A stretch of 64,000 nucleotides of DNA from Paraglaciecola sp. L1A13. Its GTDB lineage: Bacteria; Pseudomonadota; Gammaproteobacteria; Enterobacterales; Alteromonadaceae. Position numbers and translations under genes: made by a program. The stretch covers positions 1,922,001-1,986,000 of the forward strand of contig NZ_CP047024.1 of assembly GCF_009796745.1 (NCBI RefSeq). Direction: 5' to 3'. The notes beneath the pieces were generated by a model, which worked only from the letters and a program-made list of their open reading frames with translations, was not told the origin of the DNA and made no database searches. Every line of letters starts with the position of its first letter. Positions within the stretch are counted from its first letter, which is position 1. Shown piece after piece: positions 48,926 to 59,035 of the stretch.

Positions 48926-51900
48926 TCCCCTTAGATACAAGAACTTTTCCCTTGGTGGGCGCATCGTTAATTGAAGCGAGCGCTGGAACAGGCAAGACCT
49001 ACACCATTGTTAACTTGTATTTACGTTTGTTATTAGGCGATGAGTGCGAGCCACTTAGCGTAGATAAAATTTTAGTCGTGACGTTTACCAATGCGGCGAC
49101 TGCTGAGCTAAAGCAACGTATTCGACAACGTTTGCACAGCGCTTATTTAGATTTTTATGCTGGCAAAAGTAGTGATGAGTTCACCCAACATTTGATTGGG
49201 CGTAGCGCTAATATCGAACTTGATTGTCACCGTTTATTGTTGGCGATAAAGCAAATGGATGATGCCTCGGTATTTACCATCCACGGTTTTTGTCAGCGAA
49301 TGCTGAGCTTGCACGCGTTTGAAAGTGGCGCAATGTATGAACAAAGTCTGGTGCTGGATGAATCCCAGTGGTTAAAGCTGGCGGTAGAGGATTACTGGCG
49401 GGGCCATATCGTGGATATTCCGGCCCAGATACTCAAAGAACTGTTGAAGATATGGAAAGGCCCGTCTGCACTGCAGTCTAACCTGCGGTCTTTGTTATAT
49501 CGTCATGTTACGCCATTGCAAACGGTTGATATTGCGACCAGTCACAAAAGTGTTATGCGCTATATCGAATCCGTTTATGACACTAAGCATTGGTGGCTAG
49601 ACAACAACGTTGCACAGCAACTTATCGACGCCGACCTTAAAGCGAATACCAAACTGGGCAAAGCGGACTTCATTACAAAAATGCAGGCTTTTTGTGTTAG
49701 CGATAATACCCAAGCTGATTTTGATAAAGACCTGTGGCAAGCCTTTAGCCCTGAAAAAGTCACTGGAGCAATGAAGAAAACATCAAAGAGTTTAGGGCAC
49801 TTAGATTTTTCACGTTTCGAAACGTTAGCGCGCTTACAACAACAGTGCCATGAAGCGCTTTTACTTGCTTATAGTTTGGATGCGTTAAAAAATATTGCAG
49901 CTAACTTGGCGACAAATAAGCAGCGTTTGCAGTTATTGTCGCCAGATGATTTACTGAGTAACCTGCACCAAGCCCTTATAGAACAACAACAGCAAAGCGA
50001 CGCCTTAATCTGTGCGTCAGAAGCAGAACCTAATGATACTGACAATAAAAAAATAACAGGGGCTCAGCAGTCGTTAGCGAAAGCCATTCAGCTTAGTTAT
50101 CCCGCGGCGCTTATTGACGAGTTTCAAGATACCGATCCGGTTCAGTTTGATATTTTTAGAATTATTTATACTCAGCAGTTTTCTGATATAACGCCTTGTT
50201 GGGTAGCAATTGGCGATCCTAAACAAGCCATTTATGCCTTCCGTGGGGCCGATATTCATACCTATATTACTGCCAAAGCGTTGGTAGATGAGTCCCATCA
50301 ATTCACTTTAGGCACCAATTGGCGTTCTCAACCTAGTTTGGTTGAAGGGGTCAACACGCTCTTCAGCCAAAGTGAAGCCGGTTTTTTATTCAAAGACAGT
50401 ATTCCGTTTCAAGCAGTGAATAGCGTTACCCAAAAATCTGGTTTGCAGGTAATAGGGCAAACACATAGCAGTTTGGATTTCCAGCATTTGGTCAGTGAAC
50501 AAGGCAGTCCACTACCGTGGGGAGAAGCGCAAGCCGCTATGGCTAAACACTGCGCATGGCGTGTCGCAAATTTTATTGAACAGGGTCGCCAAGGTGATGC
50601 AAAAATAGCTGAGCGTTCATTGATGCCCGGAGATTGTTGTGTGCTGGTTAGGGATCGCAACGAAGCAGACACCATCAAGCAAGCCTTAGCTGAACTGGGG
50701 GTGGATAGCATGTTTTTGGCACGCAAAAGTGTATTTGCTAGTCAAACGGCCATTGATTTATTTTCCATCGTGCAAGCACTTGCCAACCCCAGTAATGATA
50801 GATACTTACGCGCCGCCATTAGCAGCGAATTGTTTTGCTATGACGCGCAAGCGCTTGACCAATTGTTTAGCGAAGAATGGCAATGGCAGAAATTGGTTGA
50901 GCAATTTGCATACTGGCATCAGCTTTGGCAGAGACACGGCTTGATGATGGCGCTAAATATTTTACTGCGTCATTTCGATATTGCCCAGCGGTTGGTAGCA
51001 CAGTTTCGAGATGGGCAACGGCGTTTAACAGATTTGCGTCATTTAATTGAATTATTGCAAGTGCAAAGTCAGTTAATGTCTGGTGAAAGTCAGATTTTAC
51101 ATTGGTTTCAAGAACATTTGGCTGAACCGGATAATGACAATGAAGGTCAGCAAATTCGCTTGGAAACGGAACAAAATTTAGTCCAAATCATTACCCAGCA
51201 CACCAGTAAAGGGTTGGAATACCCCATGGTGTTTATTCCTTTCGCGGCCCGTTGCCGTGAGATGAAAGAGGCAATCTACCATAGTGATACAGAGGGTCTT
51301 GTTATTGACTTCTTAGGTGGTGACACCAACCTTGCTTTAGCAGATCACGAACGTTTAGCGGAAGACATTCGGCTGTTGTACGTGGCGTTAACTCGTGCGG
51401 TGCACTACTGCTTTATTGGCCTATGGAATAACGGTCATCCTCAACGTAAGAAAGAGTCTCAGCTGATGCAAACGGCACTGGGACGAGTATTATTTAATCA
51501 AGGTACGCAGATAAACGATGCCATGATTGCTAAACGTTTGAGTGATTTAGGCAATGATATCGATGTGGGATACCACGCCTTTAACGCAACAGAGGCTGAA
51601 CGAGCGGTAAATGACTTTAAACTTGTTCTACAAATTCAAAATGCTAATACTGCCCAAACAGAGGCGTCACCTCGGTTGAAGGCTGCTCATTTATCACGCG
51701 CGATTACACGGCGTTGGCGCTTGACCAGTTATTCCGCTATTAGCAGTCAGCAGCATCATGAATTTTTGTCTCCTGGGCTAGATGAGGGTACGGATAAAGT
51801 CGATTTAGCCAGCACTATTGCCAAGCAAACTGCCCCCCATCAATCTGGGTTAAACCCTAACGTACGCACGAACTTATCTTCACAGAGCGAAACGTTAGGA

Positions 51901-52881
51901 ACGTCGCTACCGACTGTGAACACATCTGCCCCAATAAGCGCTGACAGCAGCGACATGTTATCTGATGCCGAAATATCCCTGCCCAATGTTGACGGCTTGG
52001 ATAGTGGCATTGAGGATATAGATGAGCAAGAAGTGTTGGATCAATTTACGTTTGTTAAGGGGGCTCAAGTGGGCTCATTTTTACACGGGGTGTTGGAGTC
52101 TATCGATTTTACCAACCCCGTTGAGCTATCCACAGTGATTACGCAAAAAGGGATCTGGTACGGGATCGATGAAAAATGGTTTAGCATGGTTGAACAATGG
52201 ATACGGGACTTGTTGCAAGCCAAATTGACGGATGAAAATGATCTGTGCCTAGCCATATTAAACAAACAACAAATACTCGTTGAAATGGAATTTCATTTGC
52301 CTCTGATTGACGTGCAAGCCAAGACATTTAATCACATACTAGATCGGCACATTCTCGAACGAAAACATCATTACCAATTTGAGCAACTTAACGGCATGTT
52401 GAAAGGCTTTATTGACTTAACCTTACAATATGAAGGCAAATTTTATGTCTTGGATTATAAGTCAAATTATTTAGGTGCTGAATATTCAGACTACCACGGG
52501 GAAGCGATGGCCAATGCCATGCAAGAGCATGATTATTACCTGCAAGCTATTTTATACACGTTAGCGCTGCATCGTTGGTTGAAAAATAAATGGCTTGATT
52601 ATGATTTTGACCGAGATATAGGCGGTGCTTATTACACCTTTTTACGTGGTATGCACAGTGATAAACCGGGTAATGGTGTGTTTTATATGAAGCCCTCTCA
52701 AGCGCTCATTGAAGATCTTGATGCACTGTTTAATGGGCAATATTCCGAAGGTGATGACTATGCTAGTAATACATCGGGTAGCGTTCAAATGCTGGACAAA
52801 AAAGGTAATGATGCAAACGACCATGATGGCGGCTCAGGTAAAGATGATCCCATGGAACAAGGACAACTAAATTTATGGTAG
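48922..52881 (+). CDS. recB: RecB, exodeoxyribonuclease V beta subunit (helicase-nuclease)
   Basis: RecB is the 3'-to-5' SF1A helicase and the only nuclease of the complex. It has Walker A ASAGTGKTYT near the N-terminus, VTFTNAATAELKQRI, the DEFQDTDPVQ motif II, IGDPKQAIYAFRGAD motif III and RLLYVALTRAVH motif VI. The C-terminal nuclease has Asp1165 (GFIDL) and Asp1178/Lys1180 (LDYKSN). At 1319 residues it is longer than E. coli RecB (1180), mostly from a Ser/Thr/Asp-rich linker at about 950-1040 between helicase and nuclease. It overlaps recD by 7 nt. Confidence 0.95.
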   Translation: MIPLDTRTFPLVGASLIEASAGTGKTYTIVNLYLRLLLGDECEPLSVDKILVVTFTNAATAELKQRIRQRLHSAYLDFYAGKSSDEFTQHLIGRSANIELDCHRLLLAIKQMDDASVFTIHGFCQRMLSLHAFESGAMYEQSLVLDESQWLKLAVEDYWRGHIVDIPAQILKELLKIWKGPSALQSNLRSLLYRHVTPLQTVDIATSHKSVMRYIESVYDTKHWWLDNNVAQQLIDADLKANTKLGKADFITKMQAFCVSDNTQADFDKDLWQAFSPEKVTGAMKKTSKSLGHLDFSRFETLARLQQQCHEALLLAYSLDALKNIAANLATNKQRLQLLSPDDLLSNLHQALIEQQQQSDALICASEAEPNDTDNKKITGAQQSLAKAIQLSYPAALIDEFQDTDPVQFDIFRIIYTQQFSDITPCWVAIGDPKQAIYAFRGADIHTYITAKALVDESHQFTLGTNWRSQPSLVEGVNTLFSQSEAGFLFKDSIPFQAVNSVTQKSGLQVIGQTHSSLDFQHLVSEQGSPLPWGEAQAAMAKHCAWRVANFIEQGRQGDAKIAERSLMPGDCCVLVRDRNEADTIKQALAELGVDSMFLARKSVFASQTAIDLFSIVQALANPSNDRYLRAAISSELFCYDAQALDQLFSEEWQWQKLVEQFAYWHQLWQRHGLMMALNILLRHFDIAQRLVAQFRDGQRRLTDLRHLIELLQVQSQLMSGESQILHWFQEHLAEPDNDNEGQQIRLETEQNLVQIITQHTSKGLEYPMVFIPFAARCREMKEAIYHSDTEGLVIDFLGGDTNLALADHERLAEDIRLLYVALTRAVHYCFIGLWNNGHPQRKKESQLMQTALGRVLFNQGTQINDAMIAKRLSDLGNDIDVGYHAFNATEAERAVNDFKLVLQIQNANTAQTEASPRLKAAHLSRAITRRWRLTSYSAISSQQHHEFLSPGLDEGTDKVDLASTIAKQTAPHQSGLNPNVRTNLSSQSETLGTSLPTVNTSAPISADSSDMLSDAEISLPNVDGLDSGIEDIDEQEVLDQFTFVKGAQVGSFLHGVLESIDFTNPVELSTVITQKGIWYGIDEKWFSMVEQWIRDLLQAKLTDENDLCLAILNKQQILVEMEFHLPLIDVQAKTFNHILDRHILERKHHYQFEQLNGMLKGFIDLTLQYEGKFYVLDYKSNYLGAEYSDYHGEAMANAMQEHDYYLQAILYTLALHRWLKNKWLDYDFDRDIGGAYYTFLRGMHSDKPGNGVFYMKPSQALIEDLDALFNGQYSEGDDYASNTSGSVQMLDKKGNDANDHDGGSGKDDPMEQGQLNLW

Positions 52882-54917
52882 TCACAAGCACAAAAAGTGA
52901 TCCTGGGGCAGTAGATAGCATTGAGGTATTCGCACTACAAAACACGCCAGCTAAATCATCTACCACTGAGACTATTTTGCACGACTTGCTCAGCGTTGGT
53001 CGCATACGTCCTTTAGATGCTGCATTTGCTGAGTTTATTATGCTGCATGAACACAACGATTCAGCCATTGATAGTGCGGGTATTCATATGGTTGGCTTGA
53101 TAGCTGCGTACTTAAGCAGTCGATTAGGTGAACAAGATAGTTGCCTAACGCTGAATAGTTTTTATCAGCCGTTCTTACCTTACTATCGTTTTGGTTCGCC
53201 TGCAGAGCTTATTGGTATGTTGTCAGTATCGACTTGTGTGGCCAATTTTGCTGCTGACCAACCAGACGCGCAGATCAACAAGCCTATGATACTCGAGGGC
53301 GATGAATTGTATATGCAGCGCTATTGGCAATATGAGATGAGCTTAGCTGAGAAGATTAATAGTATGAGCGGTCGCTCGTCTGCGCTAAACATTGATGAGG
53401 GCCGCAGGTTACTAAAACAGCTATTTGGTGCACAAACGCCGACTACTAACGGCAATGCGCATGATACTGTGAGTTTTTCAGATGCAGAGATTGATTGGCA
53501 GAGAGTCGCCGTATGCTTAGCTGCGAGCCAAAATGTTAGCGTGATAACAGGTGGACCGGGCACAGGCAAAACTACGACTGTTATTCGTCTTATGGCATTA
53601 CTACAAGGGTTAGCAAGACACAAAGGAAAGCGTTTACAAATTAAGTTGGCCGCTCCGACAGGTAAAGCGGCTGCGCGCTTGAGTCAATCTATCAGCGCAG
53701 CTATGTCAGCTTTACCTGAGACTTTACAAGCAGACTTACCCACTCAGTGCAGCACCTTACATCGTTTGTTAGGCAGTGTTCCGAATAGTCCATACTTTCG
53801 TTTTAATGAACAGCACCCGTTGCATGTAGATGTGCTGATAGTCGATGAAGCGTCAATGGTCGACTTGCCATTGATGAGCAAATTGTTCGGAGCGTTGCCA
53901 GAGCGAGCAAAAATTATTCTACTAGGAGACAAAGATCAGCTCGCATCAGTTGAGGCTGGTAGTGTGTTATCAGACATTTGCTCAGCCGCGTTGGATTACG
54001 CGCCTTCGATTTATAATCAACCGCCGCCGTATAGTAATGACGCCCTAGACGTGATTAAAAGTCTGTGTCAGATCGATCTACCCAGCCGTCGTACAAATAA
54101 GGCAAAGATCAGTGATAGTCTTGCCCTGTTGCATAAGAGTTACCGGTTTAGTGAAAACAGTGGCATAGGTCGCTTGGCCAGGGCGATCAATACTGGCAAT
54201 TTACCTTTTTCTAAAACGTTGTTTGCTGATGCAACCTACCCAGATATAACGTGGAATATCAGTAATGAGCCAAAAGCATTAGTGGATACCTTACTCGCTG
54301 GTTATCAACGCTATTTTAAGCGTGTTCAGCAAGTGTGTATTGAAGGTGAGGTAGAAACTAAAGGCACCGACGTATTCGCGTTATTGCAGCAGCAACAAGT
54401 ATTGTGTGCGCAAAAAGAAGCGAACTGGGGCGTATACCAAGTAAATGCTTTGATTGAGTCTGAGTTAAACAAACGAGGGTTGATTGATCTTGGTCGTGAT
54501 TTTTATATTGGTCGGCCTATTATGCTCAAACAAAATGATCACAGTTTGGGCTTGTTTAATGGTGATATAGGCATTGTTATGCCTGATGGTCAAAAAGAGG
54601 GCTTAGTGAAAGTTTGGTTTGTAACAGAGCAAGGGACGTTGCGCGGAGTGCTGCCTAGCCGCTTACCGCCTCACGAAACAGTATATGCGATGACTATTCA
54701 TAAGAGTCAGGGCTCTGAATTTGATCACGTATATCTGTGTCTACCGCGTATTGAAACGCGCTCACAGGCACGTTTGCTAAGTCGAGAGTTGCTCTACACT
54801 GGCCTTACTAGAGCCAAGAAGTCTTTTACGTTGTACAGTGATGAGCAGGCTTTATCGATTAGTATTTCACGGCGTTGTAGGCGGGGCAGTGGCTTAGCAA
54901 AACGGTTGATACGTTAG
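52875..54917 (+). CDS. recD: RecD, exodeoxyribonuclease V alpha subunit (helicase)
   Basis: RecD is the fast 5'-to-3' SF1B helicase of the complex. It has Walker A GGPGTGKTTTV, KLAAPTGKAAARLSQSI, VDEASMVDLPLMSKL and LLGDKDQLASVEAGSVL, and the C-terminal motif VYAMTIHKSQGSEFDHV followed by LLYTGLTRAKK. The 680-residue length is a little above E. coli RecD. The start overlaps the recB stop, giving a fully coupled recC-recB-recD operon, with no ptrA gene between as in Escherichia. Confidence 0.94.
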   Translation: MVVTSTKSDPGAVDSIEVFALQNTPAKSSTTETILHDLLSVGRIRPLDAAFAEFIMLHEHNDSAIDSAGIHMVGLIAAYLSSRLGEQDSCLTLNSFYQPFLPYYRFGSPAELIGMLSVSTCVANFAADQPDAQINKPMILEGDELYMQRYWQYEMSLAEKINSMSGRSSALNIDEGRRLLKQLFGAQTPTTNGNAHDTVSFSDAEIDWQRVAVCLAASQNVSVITGGPGTGKTTTVIRLMALLQGLARHKGKRLQIKLAAPTGKAAARLSQSISAAMSALPETLQADLPTQCSTLHRLLGSVPNSPYFRFNEQHPLHVDVLIVDEASMVDLPLMSKLFGALPERAKIILLGDKDQLASVEAGSVLSDICSAALDYAPSIYNQPPPYSNDALDVIKSLCQIDLPSRRTNKAKISDSLALLHKSYRFSENSGIGRLARAINTGNLPFSKTLFADATYPDITWNISNEPKALVDTLLAGYQRYFKRVQQVCIEGEVETKGTDVFALLQQQQVLCAQKEANWGVYQVNALIESELNKRGLIDLGRDFYIGRPIMLKQNDHSLGLFNGDIGIVMPDGQKEGLVKVWFVTEQGTLRGVLPSRLPPHETVYAMTIHKSQGSEFDHVYLCLPRIETRSQARLLSRELLYTGLTRAKKSFTLYSDEQALSISISRRCRRGSGLAKRLIR

Positions 54918-55181
54918 TCGCGTTGAGCTTTCATTATAATCGCGACCGCGCTTAATTTTATCTAGGTTTGCATTCAGCGTGTTGGACGCTTCGTAGAGTA
55001 TTCGATAGAGATTATTATTACTCGATCCCTCTTCTATATTGCTGTAATACAAATACGTGTGCAGACCCGCGGCTGAAAGCAGGATAACAAACAACAAAAA
55101 CACACGTCTTTTTGGCGTTTTTTGGGTGGATAGTGTATTCTTCGCCACCGATTTTGCGACATTGGTTTTCACCTTTTCCAT
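54894..55181 (-). CDS. Small single-pass membrane protein, overlaps recD end
   Basis: This 95-residue frame has a basic N-terminus (KRRVF), one membrane helix (LLFVILLSAAGLHTYLYY) and a polar helical tail. It overlaps the 3' end of recD by 24 nt on the opposite strand. No ribosome site is obvious, and I do not recognise the family. A second minus frame over the same DNA was rejected. Confidence 0.45.
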   Translation of the reverse strand: MEKVKTNVAKSVAKNTLSTQKTPKRRVFLLFVILLSAAGLHTYLYYSNIEEGSSNNNLYRILYEASNTLNANLDKIKRGRDYNESSTRLTYQPFC

Positions 55182-55325
55182 GTGTTGTTAAGTGACAGCC
55201 CATAACTGCGTAAAAATCATGTTTCTGGTTAAAATTCGCACAATGTTGATGTGAGGCTCTCACTGATATAACGTGTTCGTTAGCGCAAAAAACTCATTAC
55301 ACACTCACTATTTCAGGAATTATAT

Positions 55326-55715
55326 ATGACGGAAATTTCAGCGGAAGACTTTATTGCCCTTAGTAAATTGTTGCCCGAGGAGCGCTTTGATTATGCGATC
55401 AGCCATATGATAGAGACTCAACATTTGTGGGGGCTTTTTGGTGATAATGGCTGGTTAATGCTGAAAGCCGAAGATGATGCCTGTATTCCTGTGTGGCCTT
55501 ATGCAGAATTTGCCGAGGCATGGGTAAAAAATGATTTTCCAGATTGTAAGCCTAAGCAAATTGATTTTGCTGAGTGGCATCAATTATGGTTACCGGGTAT
55601 GCAAAAAAATAACACCTTGGTTTTGGTCTTCCCTTTGAGTGAAGATGAAGAGGGGATCATGCTTGAAGCACAAGAAATGCTAGAGTGTATTGATGAGGAA
55701 CTGCAACCCGAGTAA
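55326..55715 (+). CDS. DUF2750 protein
   Basis: This 129-residue cytoplasmic protein matches DUF2750 as I know it: FDYAISHMIETQHLWGLFG, GWLMLKAEDDACIPVWPY and DFAEWHQLWLPGMQKNN, then an acidic C-terminus. Members are small and uncharacterised. Two nt separate its stop from the next gene, so they are one transcript. Confidence 0.8.
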   Translation: MTEISAEDFIALSKLLPEERFDYAISHMIETQHLWGLFGDNGWLMLKAEDDACIPVWPYAEFAEAWVKNDFPDCKPKQIDFAEWHQLWLPGMQKNNTLVLVFPLSEDEEGIMLEAQEMLECIDEELQPE

Positions 55716-55717
55716 TT

Positions 55718-56320
55718 GTGACAAACGCCATTATATTTAATGCGGGCTTAGGTGATCGCAATGCCCGTATTAATGTGTACATAGCTAATCGGCCAAATTA
55801 TCAAGATTTTGCAACCATCAGTGGGCTAAAAGAGCTAAGTGATGGAGATATTGAAGCGCTCAATCGACATTGTGGTAATGGGTGGCGAAAGGTTTTCAAC
55901 GTGTATGCCAAACTGCTATTTGCTTGGCGAAGCGCGGATCCTAAATTAGCTAAGGAGCTACCTGGCGCAAAATGCCTTAATTGGCAAACTTATCGAGACA
56001 ATTTTTTGCTACAAGCAGGAAGTCAAACCTCGTTGCTTTTTAGCCCTCCTATATTTCGTAATCAATTTGATTCACCTGATGAGTGTCGTTTGGGCGCCAA
56101 TAATACGTATAATATAATCATGGGACGCACATATGCTAAATCTTTGTTGTTAAGTACAGCGCCCAAAAACGCTACCGCAGCGAGCATCAATTTAGTGTGG
56201 CTTGACGAGGAATTTGCTTATGACACTGTCCAGCGTGTAGTGGTATGCCCGTACTTTGATTACCGCCAGTTATCCAATGCTAAAATTATTCGCCTCGTTG
56301 AGATATTAATATCCTTATAG
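55718..56320 (+). CDS. Conserved hypothetical protein
   Basis: This 200-residue protein shows no motif that I can name. It begins with GTG (MTNAIIFNAGLGDRNARI), has an aromatic and basic middle (GWRKVFNVYAKLLFAW) and FRNQFDSPDECRLGAN, and ends with LSNAKIIRLVEILIS. It is soluble. The close spacing to the DUF2750 gene (2 nt) suggests they act together. The start was chosen because it follows the upstream stop directly; no ribosome site is clear. Confidence 0.65.
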   Translation: MTNAIIFNAGLGDRNARINVYIANRPNYQDFATISGLKELSDGDIEALNRHCGNGWRKVFNVYAKLLFAWRSADPKLAKELPGAKCLNWQTYRDNFLLQAGSQTSLLFSPPIFRNQFDSPDECRLGANNTYNIIMGRTYAKSLLLSTAPKNATAASINLVWLDEEFAYDTVQRVVVCPYFDYRQLSNAKIIRLVEILISL

Positions 56321-56480
56321 TATCCATATGCCAGTAACACGTTATCGCGTGAAGGAAACCACCCTTAGGCCTTCAGTCAAATGTCTAGGGCTAGTCGTGT
56401 TATAAATTTGCGAATTGACTTGATTAAGCCGTTGATTTTAACAACAATCTGCACCTGCTATTTCTTCCTTTGAGAGTGTT

Positions 56481-58202
56481 ATGTCCGAGTCGTTTCTGCG
56501 TCAGCAATTTCCCATATTTAATCAGCAAAATGGCGAATTTCCTTGGCTATATTTTGACAACGGGGCGACGACGCAAAAACCTCAGTCAGTGATCGACACA
56601 ATCAACCAATTCTATTCTCAGCAAAACGCCAATGTTCACCGTGCTAGCCACAGGGTTTCTGCGGCAACCACCGAGTCATTTGAGCAGGCGCGCAAAGAAG
56701 TGGCTGCTTTTATTAATGCCGCCAGTGAAAAGGAAATCATTTGGACGAAAGGCACCACAGAAAGTATTAACTTAGTGGCGACGGTCTTAGCTAAGGGGCA
56801 TATCTCAGCGGGGGATGAAATTGTACTTACGGCATTGGAACACCACGCCAATATTGTGCCTTGGCAACAAATTGCTATAGAGCTAGGATTGCGTATTCGA
56901 GTGATCCCCGTGGACGAAGACGGTGTGTTGCAACTCGACAAAGCCAAAGGTCTTATCAACAATAAAACAGCGCTGGTAGCTATTGGTCATGTGTCTAACG
57001 CGCTGGGCAATATTAATCCAATTGCTCATATCATTACGCTTGCAAAAAAGCATGGCGCCCTTACTTTGATTGACGGCGCGCAAGCGATTGCGCATTTGCC
57101 TGTCGATGTGCAGGCTTTGGATTGTGATTTTTATGTTTTCAGCGGACATAAAATATTTGGCCCCACGGGAATAGGAGTGTTGTACGGACGACAAGTTCTG
57201 TTGGAAGGCTTGCCGCCGTACCAGACTGGCGGAGAAATGATAGAAAAAGTTAGCTTTTCCGGCACAACCTTTCAAAGCTTACCGTTTAAATTTGAAGCCG
57301 GTACGCCGAACATCGCTGGAGTGCTAGGTTTGGGCGCGGCAATTTCTTTTGTGCGCACTTATCAGTGTGCTATGTATGAAGTTGAACAAGCATTATATCG
57401 TGTCCTGGTTGATGGTCTTAAGAAGATTGACGGTATACGTTTGTGGGGAGATTTAGACAACAGTATTTGCGTGCAATCCTTTAGCATTGCTGAGGTGAAT
57501 AATCAGGACATTGGTGTATTGCTAAACGAGCATAATATTGCAGTTCGAGTAGGCCATCATTGTGCCATGCCGCTGATGCAGGCGTTAGGCATAGATGGTA
57601 CGGTAAGAGCCTCGTTGAGTTGCTACAACACATTACATGAAGTGCAGCATTTTCTGCAGGTACTGGAAGGGATAGTGCAAACTCTTCGTCCGCATTTTCA
57701 TTTCAATCCGATATCAGAAAATGCGGCTTCAAAACCATTCGTCTCGTCTAATCTCGATTGTGCGCCAATATCCGTTAGCGCTGTTAAGGATAAGAAGAGC
57801 AGGGTGGATATCACAACAATGCCTCTTGCATTAAGTATTCGTCAGGCGAGCAGTTGGGACGAAATTTATCGCCAAATCATGCTGGCAGGGAAGCAGTTAA
57901 ATAAACTTCCAAGTGATGATCATATCGGTCAATACGAAGTGATGGGCTGCGAAAGTCAGGTTTGGCTTAAGTGTGAAAAGCAAGGTAACTATTTGGCGTT
58001 ATCCGCTTATTCACCCAGTAAAATTGTACGGGGGTTATTAGCTATTATTTTTGAGCCATTGACTCATTTAACGATTAAGCAGATTAAGCTGTTTGATTTG
58101 CACGCTTATTTAGATGATTTGGGTTTAGGCCGACATGTTAGCCAGTCACGTGGCAATGGCTTACAGGCTGTGATTGAGCAGATTAAAGTCTATGTTAAGT
58201 GA
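56481..58202 (+). CDS. csdA: Cysteine desulfurase (CsdA/SufS type) fused to a SufE/CsdE sulfur acceptor
   Basis: The first 400 residues are a class V PLP cysteine desulfurase: YFDNGATTQKPQSVID, HRASHRVS, PLP-binding Lys224 in FSGHKIFGPTGIGVLYG and the persulfide Cys361 in RVGHHCAMPLMQALGIDG. After a linker at about 410-450, residues about 450-573 are SufE/CsdE-like: SWDEIYRQIMLAGKQLNKLP, the acceptor Cys490 in GCESQVWL, and IVRGLLAIIFEPL with the LGLGRHVSQSRGNGLQAVI tail. The fusion puts sulfur donor and acceptor in one chain. It is more like the Csd than the Suf pair, but no other Fe-S gene is beside it. Confidence 0.9.
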   Translation: MSESFLRQQFPIFNQQNGEFPWLYFDNGATTQKPQSVIDTINQFYSQQNANVHRASHRVSAATTESFEQARKEVAAFINAASEKEIIWTKGTTESINLVATVLAKGHISAGDEIVLTALEHHANIVPWQQIAIELGLRIRVIPVDEDGVLQLDKAKGLINNKTALVAIGHVSNALGNINPIAHIITLAKKHGALTLIDGAQAIAHLPVDVQALDCDFYVFSGHKIFGPTGIGVLYGRQVLLEGLPPYQTGGEMIEKVSFSGTTFQSLPFKFEAGTPNIAGVLGLGAAISFVRTYQCAMYEVEQALYRVLVDGLKKIDGIRLWGDLDNSICVQSFSIAEVNNQDIGVLLNEHNIAVRVGHHCAMPLMQALGIDGTVRASLSCYNTLHEVQHFLQVLEGIVQTLRPHFHFNPISENAASKPFVSSNLDCAPISVSAVKDKKSRVDITTMPLALSIRQASSWDEIYRQIMLAGKQLNKLPSDDHIGQYEVMGCESQVWLKCEKQGNYLALSAYSPSKIVRGLLAIIFEPLTHLTIKQIKLFDLHAYLDDLGLGRHVSQSRGNGLQAVIEQIKVYVK

Positions 58203-58220
58203 GTCATTTAGCAGAGAAAT

Positions 58221-58241
58221 ATGAGCCAATAAGTGGCTCAT
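58221..58241. terminator. Bidirectional terminator between convergent genes
   Basis: ATGAGCCA (58221-58228) and TGGCTCAT (58234-58241) form a perfect 8-bp stem with a 5-nt loop, between the csd fusion stop and the stop of the isochorismatase-like gene. Confidence 0.65.
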
Positions 58242-58243
58242 GG

Positions 58244-58783
58244 CTACTTTATCAAGGGTAAAATGGCTTTAAAGGCAGGTGAACGGCTATCACCTACTAG
58301 TTCGTACAAAATCATTTCTACACTGGTGATAGATGCACCATTGGCGCTCAGTTTATTAATGGCGAGGATTTTGTTTTCTTCCTTTCTGGCTGAAATTGCA
58401 TCACAAACAACCTCCAAGGTGTAACCTAAATCCATCATTCCCATTGCGCTTTGATAGACACAAATGTGAGCTTCGATGCCACATATTAACCAATGGCCTC
58501 TTTTTGCTGCCTTTAAGGCGAGTGGGAATTCAGCGACGTCACAAGCGTTAAATGTATGTTTGATTATAGCGTTGTAAGGCTTCAATTCATCGGCGAGTTC
58601 AGTAACGGTCGAGCCTAATTTTTGTGGGGCTTGTTCTAGATGAATTATTGGTAGCTGTAACGCTTTTGCACCTTTTATCATAGCAAGTGCGTTGCGGATT
58701 AGCACATCGCTTTGGTGAACCATATGCGCCAAATTACCTTGTATATCGACTACAACAAGGCCAGTGTTTTGTATTGTTAACAT
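58244..58783 (-). CDS. Isochorismatase-family cysteine hydrolase
   Basis: This 179-residue protein has the catalytic triad of the YcaC/nicotinamidase superfamily: Asp in VVVDIQGNLA, Lys in NAIIKHTFNA and Cys in GIEAHICVYQSA. It probably hydrolyses an amide or imide; substrate unknown. I chose the ATG at 58783, which starts MLTIQNTG as relatives do and has GGGTG upstream; an ATG at 58795 is also in frame. It converges with the csd fusion gene. Confidence 0.82.
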   Translation of the reverse strand: MLTIQNTGLVVVDIQGNLAHMVHQSDVLIRNALAMIKGAKALQLPIIHLEQAPQKLGSTVTELADELKPYNAIIKHTFNACDVAEFPLALKAAKRGHWLICGIEAHICVYQSAMGMMDLGYTLEVVCDAISARKEENKILAINKLSANGASITSVEMILYELVGDSRSPAFKAILPLIK

Positions 58784-59035
58784 GTAAGCACCCATAACTT
58801 AAGTTGTCATAGTACGTTAGCGAAGCTGTAACAATATGACAATACAAATTAGTGCGCCGGTGCGTCATCTTGGTGCTTGGTAATATAGCTGCTCGCAGTA
58901 TTTTTTCTTAACGTATTGATTTAAATTACTTATATTTTAAGTTTAAAGGGTTTGATTTTTGCTTTATCACTCTCCAATATGCAAACAGGGTGCCTTTAGT
59001 AAGACCCGCTTAATTTATTTTTTAGGAGTAGTCAG

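Noticed and set aside
55018..55263. 81-codon minus-strand frame overlapping the small membrane protein
   Set aside because: The alternative frame at 54894-55181 has a clear membrane helix and better coding character; this one has none.
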